From: Clostridiales bacterium
GTDB taxonomy: Bacteria > Bacillota > Clostridia > Lachnospirales > WQUN01
DNA length: 6,111 nucleotides
Direction: 5' to 3'
Assembly (NCBI GenBank): GCA_031269415.1
Contig: JAISZF010000245.1
Location: 1-6,111, forward strand
The notes beneath the pieces are model-generated. The model worked only from the letters and a program-made list of their open reading frames with translations. It was not told the DNA's origin and searched no databases. This document shows, one piece after another, positions 1-4,754 of this stretch. Both the position numbers and the translations under genes were made by a program. Positions within the stretch are counted from its first letter, which is position 1. The number at the start of each line of letters is the position of its first letter.

Positions 1-56
1 ATAGTGGCTGGTCGTTACAGCCGAAAGTGGTAGACATGGTTAAGTATATTGCTTAA
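1..56 (+). CDS. C-terminal end of an unidentified protein (5' partial)
   Basis: A reading frame open from the window edge (codons from position 3) ends at TAA 54-56 and reads SGWSLQPKVVDMVKYIA. Only about 17 residues are visible, too few to name a family. The following frame begins 6 nt later and is a tail-fibre-like gene fragment, so the protein may belong to the same phage tail module. That is inference from position only. The short length makes a chance open frame possible. Confidence 0.35.
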   Translation, partial: SGWSLQPKVVDMVKYIA

Positions 57-61
57 TCAGG

Positions 62-295
62 TTGAACTTTAAAGAAGAATATAGGGTTCCTATGTTTTCC
101 TATGTTTTTCATAACGGAATAACAAGCTTTTTTACCGTCGATATGAGTCAACGATATATTGTACCTGTTATCTTTACAAACGGTGTGATCGAACTTTTAA
201 GTTGTGGCACCAGCACCGAATTGGCTGTCGGCGTTGATAAGATCTCTAATTATTCAACCTTACAGATTAGCGGATCATTTATCGCGAATGAATAA
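62..295 (+). pseudogene. 5'-truncated copy of the downstream tail-fibre-tip-like gene
   Basis: The last 60 codons (about 116-292) align without gaps to the last 60 codons of the intact gene at 377-784. I count 45 of 60 identical residues, including a shared MSQRYIVP block, a shared NGVIELLSCGT block and an ISGSFI ending. The N-terminal half of the domain, which carries the conserved G-Y-x-x-I-G and SGNLQITG motifs in the intact gene, is missing. It is replaced by about 18 unrelated codons containing a 10-bp tandem duplication. The only available start is TTG at 62, 5 nt after another protein's stop and without a usable ribosome binding site. Many differences between the copies are synonymous, so the two look like old paralogues, one later truncated, rather than a recent duplication. 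Expression as a 77-residue protein cannot be excluded but is unlikely. Confidence 0.65.
87..106 (+). repeat. 10-bp perfect tandem repeat (TTCCTATGTT x2)
   Basis: TTCCTATGTT occurs twice head to tail, at 87-96 and 97-106. It lies inside the non-homologous 5' part of the truncated gene copy, just before homology to the intact copy begins near 116. It may be a scar of the rearrangement that removed the 5' half. Two units are too few to infer a function. Confidence 0.7.
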
Positions 296-361
296 ATTGC
301 CTTACAACCAAATGTGAAAAAAACTACCAGCTAAACGGTTAATATATCTAAAAAAATCATT

Positions 362-367
362 AGGAGG
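362..367 (+). promoter_or_regulatory. Ribosome binding site AGGAGG for the tail-tip-like gene
   Basis: A full-consensus AGGAGG ends 9 nt before the ATG at 377. This supports that start and the view that the second copy, unlike the first, is a complete gene. No convincing sigma-A promoter is visible in 296-361, so the gene may have depended on an upstream phage transcript. Confidence 0.8.
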
Positions 368-376
368 CAAGTTTTA

Positions 377-784
377 ATGAGTATTGAACTAAAAAACTCT
401 GTATCATGGACGCCCGTAATTAAAGGAAGCGTAAACGCCGGGACATTTACATATTATATTGTCAGAGGCCAATATGTATCCATTGGGCGCTTAAAATATT
501 ACTTCATTCACTTGGTGGTTAATTCGATTTCAGGCAATCCCTCCGGTAATCTGCAAATAACCGGATCGCCGTTTTTACCACTATACGATACGCCGTTAAC
601 TTTGGGAATTACAAGTTATTTTACCGCCGATATGAGTCAGCGTTATATTGTACCAATTATTTTCTCAAATGGTGTGATCGAGCTTTTAAGTTGTGGAACC
701 AATACTGAATCGGCGGTCACCATAAATAAGATCACTAATTCTTCAACGATACAAATTAGCGGATCATTTATATCGAATGTTTGA
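377..784 (+). CDS. Phage tail-fibre/receptor-tip-like small protein
   Basis: This 135-residue protein has the pattern seen at the C-terminal ends of many phage tail or head fibre proteins. An opening WTPVIKGS is followed by GTFTYYIVRGQYVSIG (about 22-37), where GxY-x-x-IG is the usual core. Next come a beta-rich stretch and SGNLQITGSPF (56-66). It ends with a short strand, STIQISGSFI (123-132), where fibre tips commonly end in a similar SGxYI. It has no signal peptide, no membrane segment and one cysteine (C106). Full fibre proteins are several hundred residues long, so this is either a free-standing tip module or the surviving end of a split fibre gene. Its own AGGAGG site favours a real small gene. 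Its AT-rich composition differs from the transporter genes and suits phage origin. The family call rests on remembered motif patterns, not a search. The adhesive role is inference. Confidence 0.6.
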   Translation: MSIELKNSVSWTPVIKGSVNAGTFTYYIVRGQYVSIGRLKYYFIHLVVNSISGNPSGNLQITGSPFLPLYDTPLTLGITSYFTADMSQRYIVPIIFSNGVIELLSCGTNTESAVTINKITNSSTIQISGSFISNV

Positions 785-788
785 CATC

Positions 789-936
789 ATGTCCGAATGG
801 CATATTTTTGTGGCGCTATGGTGAAATTGCGGAAACTGAGTAAAGATATCCGCATTATGGCTGAAGTTCGGGATATGCTGCGCGAGTCCGCGATATGTGG
901 AAAGAAGCGATAGTCACGGCCAAGCAGGCCGTGTAA
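789..936 (+). pseudogene. Short frameshifted remnant, probably phage-derived
   Basis: No single frame is open here, but coding-like pieces lie in adjacent frames. ATG 789 reads MSEWHIFVALW and then stops at 822-824. A second frame from 818/821 reads a charged helix, VKLRKLSKDIRIMAEVRDML, to about 883 and stops at 911-913. A third frame, open from about 880 to TAA 934-936, reads ARVRDMWKEAIVTAKQAV. Joining the pieces would give a protein of about 45 residues with a hydrophobic start and a basic helical tail, ending just before the terminator. I do not recognise the family. There is no strong ribosome binding site before 789. The join is inference, and noncoding sequence is the alternative. Confidence 0.3.
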
Positions 937-940
937 CTGA

Positions 941-972
941 AAAAGCCCGACAGGTTAAACTGTCGGGCTTTT
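941..972. terminator. Bidirectional intrinsic terminator
   Basis: AAAAGCCCGACAG (941-953) and CTGTCGGGCTTTT (960-972) form a perfect 13-bp stem closed by a 6-nt GTTAAA loop. The flanking A and T runs give a U-tract on either strand. It lies 19 nt beyond the stop of the binding-protein gene on the minus strand, ending the importer operon. It also lies just after the phage remnant on the plus strand. Confidence 0.93.
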
Positions 973-991
973 CATTTATCTGTCCATTTAG

Positions 992-1972
992 CTAGAACAG
1001 TTCCGGATAAAATCCGGTCGCGAATTGTTCAATCACATACGCTATGCGGTTACCGGGGAGGACACTTTCAAGCGAAATAATTACAAAACGTTCATTTTTT
1101 ACAGCGTCAAGTTGCGAGAGTATATCGTTGGCGCGCAGTTCCGCGATTTTTTCCTCAGCGGACGGCGAATCATAATCAAAGATTACGATAACTTCCGGCT
1201 CACGCGCGAGGACTTCCTCATAGCTTACCGTGACCCACGCCTTTTCATTGAGGTCGCCAAAGACATTCTTGCCGCCCGCTGTCTCTAATAGCAGGGAGGC
1301 AAAGTTTATGCCGCTTGCCGTGAATATTCCCGCGTTGATACTGTCGCAAATCAACACATTCGGCGCGGTCTGTCTCGCTATTTTGTTGGTTACAGCGGCG
1401 ACGCGCGCCTCTTGGTCAGCGATAAACGACTCGGCGGCATCCCCAACCCCGAAGATTTTCCCGATATCCCGTATTTCCTGATATTGCTGGGGAATCGTTA
1501 CCGCGGAATTAATGTATGTTGTTATACCGTAGTCCGCAAGTTCATCAACATCAAGACCGGCGCCGCCGAACTCCCAGTCGATGCCATAGATAAAGTCCGC
1601 GCCGCTTGTTATAACGGCTTCGCGTGTCGCGCCGCTATGATTCAGTTCAGGGAGCGTTTCGTAGATCGCGGCATATTCCGGCAATGGTCCCCGGCTGTGA
1701 TTGCGAAGCGAAGTGCCGATTATTTTATCCCCAAGGCCCAGCGCGACAAGCAGCTCCGCCGTATTTGGACCGAGCGCGAGAACTCTTTCAGGTTTTGCCG
1801 CGACGGTAACAGCACGCTCGTAATTGTCAAAAGTAAGCGGATACGCGGACTCGTTTTCAACAGGAGCTGTTGTTTCCGCGGGGGGATTGGTTGACAATGT
1901 CTCTTTTTTTGCGCAAGATACGGGAACAAGCGCTAATACAAGGGAAAGAAGCAGGAAAAGTGTTTTTTTCAT
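992..1972 (-). CDS. ABC importer substrate-binding lipoprotein (FepB/BtuF-like, COG0614 type)
   Basis: This is the extracytoplasmic binding protein that captures the ligand and delivers it to the permease encoded upstream. Residues 1-20 form a lipoprotein signal peptide: a KK pair, a leucine-rich core and VPVSC, with C20 as the lipidated cysteine. A low-complexity linker follows (about 21-45). The periplasmic-binding fold of the iron-siderophore/cobalamin family follows. It opens with PERVLALGPNTAELLVALGL (61-80), continues with the ADFIYG strand (125-130) and a long connecting helix (about 162-200), and closes with the conserved EEVLAREPEVIVI (252-264). At 326 residues it is full length. GAGGAG at 1986-1981, 8 nt before the ATG, fixes the start. 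It is the last gene of the operon, 15 nt after the ATPase gene. The ligand could be ferric siderophore, haem, corrinoid or another metal species (this family also includes the molybdate-binding MolB), and no residue seen here decides it. Confidence 0.93.
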   Translation of the reverse strand: MKKTLFLLLSLVLALVPVSCAKKETLSTNPPAETTAPVENESAYPLTFDNYERAVTVAAKPERVLALGPNTAELLVALGLGDKIIGTSLRNHSRGPLPEYAAIYETLPELNHSGATREAVITSGADFIYGIDWEFGGAGLDVDELADYGITTYINSAVTIPQQYQEIRDIGKIFGVGDAAESFIADQEARVAAVTNKIARQTAPNVLICDSINAGIFTASGINFASLLLETAGGKNVFGDLNEKAWVTVSYEEVLAREPEVIVIFDYDSPSAEEKIAELRANDILSQLDAVKNERFVIISLESVLPGNRIAYVIEQFATGFYPELF

Positions 1973-1987
1973 TTTAGGTTCTCCTCG

Positions 1988-2764
1988 TTATAATTTGCCG
2001 GAAGGTAAAAACGTAATTGCGGGTTTCCCTGTTATTGGGTGAATACGCGTGTCGCACCTAACACCGTAGACATTCAGAATATTTTCCGGCGTTAAGACTT
2101 CCTCCGGTTTGCCTTGCAGAACTATTTCTCCCGCTTTTAGGACAAAAATGCGGTCACAATACAGAGCAGCCATATTTAAGTCGTGAATAGCGGACAGCGC
2201 CGTAACGCCCAACCGTTTCACAAAATCAAAAATCTGCAATTGATAGCTTATGTCAAGATGATTTGTCGGTTCGTCAAGCAGCAGAAAGTCGCACTCCTGC
2301 GCGATGACTCGGGCTATCAGGACACGCTGTTTCTCTCCGCCGGAGATATGTAAATAGTTTCGCTTTGCCATATTCGCCATTCCGAGATGTTCGAGCGCGT
2401 GATGAACGATGTACTTGTCGTGTTCGTTGTCGATGTCAAACAGCTTTTTATGCGGACTGCGTCCCATCGCTACAATCTCCTCAACCAGGAAGTCGAACGG
2501 CACATCGTTCTCCTGTCCGACGACGCCAAGTTTCAGCGCGGCGGCCTTGTGTGACAGGAAAAACAAATCATCTCCGTCAAGCGAAACTTTTCCGCTGTCG
2601 GGTTTCAGCGCGCGGTAAAGATTTTTTAATACCGTTGACTTACCGCTGCCATTCGGACCTATTAAGCCAACGAATTCGCCTTTGTCAACACTTAGGCAAA
2701 TATTCCGCGCCGCGTCTGTATCATCATAGGAGAAGTTTAGGTTATCAATAACAAGCCTTGTCAT
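1988..2764 (-). CDS. ABC importer ATPase (FecE/BtuD/FhuC type)
   Basis: This is the cytoplasmic nucleotide-binding subunit that powers import through the permease encoded just upstream. All catalytic motifs are present: Walker A GPNGSGKST (36-44), Q-loop glutamine Q84, signature SGGEKQ (141-146), Walker B FLLLDE (160-165) with catalytic E165, NHLD D-loop (168-171) and H-loop histidine H194. At 258 residues it has the normal length for the siderophore/cobalamin importer ATPases. Its C-terminal stretch (about 215-240, with EEVLTPENILNVYGV) is typical of that group. The ATG lies one base past the permease stop codon. Its ribosome binding site AAAGGA (2777-2772) sits inside the last permease codons, so the two genes are probably translationally coupled. 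Nothing suggests decay. Confidence 0.97.
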   Translation of the reverse strand: MTRLVIDNLNFSYDDTDAARNICLSVDKGEFVGLIGPNGSGKSTVLKNLYRALKPDSGKVSLDGDDLFFLSHKAAALKLGVVGQENDVPFDFLVEEIVAMGRSPHKKLFDIDNEHDKYIVHHALEHLGMANMAKRNYLHISGGEKQRVLIARVIAQECDFLLLDEPTNHLDISYQLQIFDFVKRLGVTALSAIHDLNMAALYCDRIFVLKAGEIVLQGKPEEVLTPENILNVYGVRCDTRIHPITGKPAITFLPSGKL

Positions 2765-2765
2765 T

Positions 2766-3848
2766 TTACCATCCTTTCTTATCTCGCGAGCCGCGTTTGA
2801 GCAGGAAAATGAACAGCGGTCCGCCGATAATCGCGGTCAGTATGCCGACAGGCATTTCTTCCGGCGCGAGCAGCATCCGTGCCGCCACATCGACCCATAC
2901 AACAAGAATGCCGCCGAGCAGCGCGGAAATCGGCAATACTCGTCTATGGTCTCCGCCGACAAGCAGCCTTGTAAAGTGCGGTACCATCAATCCGACAAAA
3001 CCGATTGTTCCGGAAACGGCGATTGTCACACCCGCCATTAGTGACCCCACGAGCACAAGCAGCTTTTGAAGACGGCCAGCGTTGATTCCAAGCGCGCCCG
3101 CGCTCTCATCGCCGAGTAGGAGCAGATTCAGACCGCGATAGTTAATCATTAGCACTGCCATACAAATCAGCAGCACGGCAAGAGGCAGGGTGAGATATCC
3201 CCACTTTGCCCCCGCGAGGCTGCCCGACATCCAAAACGCGGCGTTATGCAAGCCCAAGGCATTTGGGGCGGAGAGTGTTATTATCCGTGTAACTCCGTCC
3301 ATTATCATCGAAATCGCGACTCCCGACAGCAACAGTTGCGAGATGTTTACCCGACCACGAACCCGTGAAATTGTGTAAACGAAGATAATTGTTACCGCCG
3401 AGCCTATAAACGCGGAAATTGAAAGTGAATATTCCCCGAAAAACGCAAACACTCCGAACAGCATACCAAGCGTTGCCGTCGCCGCCGCGCCCGACGACAC
3501 GCCGAGGATAAATGGGTCCGCGAGCTGATTCCGCACGAGAGCCTGCATAGTTACGCCGGTAACCGCGAGCGACGCGCCGACAATCAGCCCAAGACACACG
3601 CGCGGCAGTCGCAGCCCAAGAACGATATTCTCGTCAAGCCGCTCCCAAGAACGCGGTATTGCGCTCCCAACCGCCGGTATACGCGACAGCAAAATTTTTG
3701 CGACATTCCCCGGCGTTACTGTTACAGGTCCAAGTCCGACGCAGAGCAAGAGCGATATGACAGCGATTATCAGCAACAAAACGATTATCACAGGCATATT
3801 GGGGTTTGCCCGGTTAAACGCGCCTCGCGGCAAGTTCGATTTACTCAT
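2766..3848 (-). CDS. ABC importer permease, FecCD/BtuC family
   Basis: This 360-residue inner-membrane protein forms the translocation channel as a homodimer in BtuC-like systems. It shows the many hydrophobic helices expected of the family (about ten), the first at about 19-40. Family landmarks are LRLPR (79-83), the QALVRNQLADPFILG block (102-116), the coupling segment near DESAGALG (247-254) that contacts the ATPase, GTIGFVGLMVPH (280-291), and the final EMPVGILTAIIGGPLFIFLL (331-350). It is full length. The start is set by GAGGAG (3859-3854), 5 nt before the ATG. It is the first gene of the operon. About 140 nt of untranslated leader with an attenuator-like terminator separates it from the promoter. 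No second permease gene is present, which fits a homodimer. Confidence 0.97.
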   Translation of the reverse strand: MSKSNLPRGAFNRANPNMPVIIVLLLIIAVISLLLCVGLGPVTVTPGNVAKILLSRIPAVGSAIPRSWERLDENIVLGLRLPRVCLGLIVGASLAVTGVTMQALVRNQLADPFILGVSSGAAATATLGMLFGVFAFFGEYSLSISAFIGSAVTIIFVYTISRVRGRVNISQLLLSGVAISMIMDGVTRIITLSAPNALGLHNAAFWMSGSLAGAKWGYLTLPLAVLLICMAVLMINYRGLNLLLLGDESAGALGINAGRLQKLLVLVGSLMAGVTIAVSGTIGFVGLMVPHFTRLLVGGDHRRVLPISALLGGILVVWVDVAARMLLAPEEMPVGILTAIIGGPLFIFLLKRGSRDKKGW

Positions 3849-3990
3849 ATGTACTCCTCATTAATGATAGTTAACAAAACAAAAAAGCCAAACTAAACCG
3901 CGTACAACGGTTAGGTTTGACCTTCATAGTCAAATTATGTACAATCGCGCGAAAATGAGATTACCACGTAGCGTTCATCACTACATTAGG
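3849..3990 (-). promoter_or_regulatory. Structured 5' leader of the importer operon: candidate riboswitch/attenuator
   Basis: About 140 nt lie between the predicted transcription start (near 3990) and the permease ATG. In RNA order there is a 5' hairpin (3992-3962), a linker, a 6-bp inverted repeat UUUGAC/GUCAAA with a 7-nt loop (3934-3916), an intrinsic terminator (3924-3881), and the ribosome binding site (3859-3854). The GUCAAA arm is also part of the terminator's 5' arm, so the two structures exclude each other. That arrangement suggests ligand- or protein-controlled readthrough. I could not match it to the cobalamin, Moco, TPP, SAM or fluoride classes as I know them. In particular, I see no B12-box-like segment. 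Confidence 0.55.
3881..3924 (-). terminator. Intrinsic terminator inside the importer leader (attenuator)
   Basis: Read on the minus strand, AAGGTCAAACCTAACCG (3924-3908) pairs with CGGTTTAGTTTGGCTTT (3900-3884) across a TTGTACG loop. This gives 5 bp, a 2x2 internal mismatch, then 10 bp including two G-U pairs. The 3' arm runs directly into six U residues (3886-3881), followed by GUUUUGUU. It precedes the permease start by only about 33 nt and lies downstream of the promoter. It would therefore stop the operon's own transcript unless prevented from forming. The nearest upstream gene is divergent, so it is not a leftover gene-end terminator. Confidence 0.75.
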
Positions 3991-3992
3991 TA
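3962..3992 (-). promoter_or_regulatory. 5' hairpin of the importer leader
   Basis: On the minus strand, TACC-ta-ATGTAG (3992-3981) pairs with CTACGT-GGTA (3971-3962). This gives a 6-bp helix, a 2-nt bulge and a 4-bp helix around a 9-nt TGATGAACG loop. It begins almost exactly at the predicted transcription start. It could be the first helix of an aptamer or simply a stabilising 5' stem. Confidence 0.5.
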
Positions 3993-3995
3993 TTT

Positions 3996-4024
3996 ATTGT
4001 AGCACAGGGAATATTTCTTTTCAA
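3996..4024 (-). promoter_or_regulatory. Sigma-A promoter of the importer operon
   Basis: On the minus strand, TTGAAA (4024-4019) and TACAAT (4001-3996) are separated by exactly 17 nt. Each hexamer has one mismatch to consensus. The start is expected near 3990, giving the long leader described separately. Confidence 0.8.
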
Positions 4025-4036
4025 GCGGTATTTTTT

Positions 4037-4066
4037 TTGATATACTGCGTTTATTGACAACATAAT
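4037..4066 (+). promoter_or_regulatory. Probable sigma-A promoter of the DUF3842 gene
   Basis: TTGATA (4037-4042) and CATAAT (4061-4066) are 18 nt apart, each one mismatch from consensus. The start would fall near 4073, leaving a leader of only about 13 nt that contains the AAAGGCGG ribosome binding site (4071-4078). Its -35 element lies 12 bp from that of the importer promoter, so one bound regulator could affect both. Confidence 0.6.
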
Positions 4067-4085
4067 ACACAAAGGCGGATTAGGT

Positions 4086-4502
4086 ATGCGAATCGCGGTT
4101 ATCGACGGACAGGGCGGCGGCATAGGGAAATCTATTATCGAAAAATTAAAAAAAGAGTTTTCGTCAAACCTGGAGGTTCTCGCGCTCGGAACAAACGCGC
4201 TCGCGACTTTCGCAATGCTCAAGGCCGGAGCTGACGAGGGCGCGACAGGTGAGAACGCCATAACGGTGAACGCCCCGAACGTTGACGTTATCGTCGGCGT
4301 AATCGGTATTATCTCAGCAAACTCTATGCTCGGTGAGCTAACTCCCGCAATGGCGAGAGCCGTATCAGAAAGTCCGGCGCGGAAGATGCTGCTTCCGCTC
4401 AACCGCTGCGGGATTGAGGTTGTCGGAACGCCGAAAAACGTGCCGCTGCCACGGCTTGTGGAGGAACTTGTGGAAAGGGTGAAGGAGTATTCTGGGCGTT
4501 AG
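4086..4502 (+). CDS. DUF3842 family protein
   Basis: This 138-residue soluble protein matches the DUF3842 pattern as I remember it. It starts with a beta strand and glycine-rich turn, MRIAVIDGQGGGIGKSI (1-17), resembling a nucleotide-binding Rossmann loop. The conserved ALGTNALAT (33-41), GATGENAI (52-59), GIISANSMLGELTP (74-87) and PLNRCGIEVVG (104-114) segments follow, with C108 the only cysteine. The family's biochemical function is unknown to me. The length appears normal for the family. It has no signal peptide or membrane segment. AAAGGCGG lies 7 nt before the ATG. It is transcribed away from the importer operon and followed by a short hairpin. A role linked to the importer's substrate is possible but rests only on adjacency. 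Confidence 0.85.
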   Translation: MRIAVIDGQGGGIGKSIIEKLKKEFSSNLEVLALGTNALATFAMLKAGADEGATGENAITVNAPNVDVIVGVIGIISANSMLGELTPAMARAVSESPARKMLLPLNRCGIEVVGTPKNVPLPRLVEELVERVKEYSGR

Positions 4503-4550
4503 CGCGTTTTATACAAATTTGATTGCCCTTGGCTAACAGTTCCCTCTATC

Positions 4551-4567
4551 AAGCCCGCGGCGGGCTT
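4551..4567 (+). terminator. Short GC-rich hairpin after the DUF3842 gene
   Basis: AAGCCCG and CGGGCTT form a 7-bp stem with a CGG loop, 48 nt after the DUF3842 stop, ending in only three T residues. It is a plausible but weak intrinsic terminator. The hairpin at 4610-4633 may be the main one. Confidence 0.55.
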
Positions 4568-4604
4568 TCAACTGCTAGCGGCTGCCCATGCCGGACGCGC
4601 ATCG

Positions 4605-4638
4605 AAAAACGACGGCCGTTTTAACGACCGTCGCTTTT
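4605..4638. terminator. Bidirectional hairpin terminator between convergent transcripts
   Basis: CGACGG-C-CGTT (4610-4620) pairs with AACG-A-CCGTCG (4623-4633), a 10-bp stem with one C/A mismatch and a very short loop. On the plus strand it is followed by CTTTTATT. On the minus strand the A run at 4605-4609 becomes five T residues. It can end both the DUF3842 transcript and the radical SAM transcript, which converge here. Confidence 0.75.
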
Positions 4639-4660
4639 ATTGGTTCCAAGGTATTTGCTA

Positions 4661-4750
4661 TTATTCATCTAAGCCTTTTGCTATTCTTTTGATTCTTTCT
4701 AACTCATTACGATAAGATTTATATAGGTTTGATAATAATCTATAAAGCAG
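4661..4750 (-). pseudogene. Orphan 3' coding fragment of unknown origin
   Basis: On the minus strand, 29 codons are open after a TAA at 4753-4751 and end at TAA 4663-4661. The last 20 or so read as a charged helix, YKSYRNELERIKRIAKGLDE, with the look of a real protein C-terminus. There is no ATG, GTG or TTG start in the frame. It is shifted one base from the adjacent radical SAM frame and AT-rich. It may be the end of a gene deleted when the radical SAM gene came to lie beside it. Chance is possible, and I cannot name a family. The rest of 4503-4754 holds only the two hairpins and no RNA gene that I can see. Confidence 0.35.
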
Positions 4751-4754
4751 TTAC

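Noticed and set aside
1025..1894. Several plus-strand open frames across the binding-protein gene
   Set aside because: They are antisense to a full-length, motif-supported lipoprotein gene. They lack ribosome binding sites and recognisable domains.
2365..3069. Plus-strand open frames opposite the ATPase and permease genes
   Set aside because: The minus-strand frames carry complete Walker, signature and FecCD motifs. The plus-strand products are low-complexity Arg/Ser/Pro-rich shadows.
3858..3867. Palindrome TCATTAATGA as a Fur box
   Set aside because: Only 10 bp, it overlaps the ribosome binding site and does not resemble the 19-bp GATAATGATAATCATTATC arrangement over its full length.
3849..4030. 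Cobalamin riboswitch before the importer operon
   Set aside because: The leader is only about 140 nt, and I see no B12-box-like conserved segment, although the transporter type would suit it.
4054..4083. TTGACA at 4054 as the -35 of the DUF3842 promoter
   Set aside because: With a 17-nt spacer the -10 would fall at 4077-4082 on a poor sequence. The start site would then lie inside the gene.
3986..4402. Minus-strand 138-codon frame opposite the DUF3842 gene
   Set aside because: The plus-strand frame has the DUF3842 motifs, promoter and ribosome binding site. The antisense frame also covers the importer promoter and has no family features.
4503..4754. tRNA or other RNA gene between the convergent genes
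   Set aside because: Only two hairpins and a coding-like fragment are visible; no cloverleaf arms or CCA end could be found.
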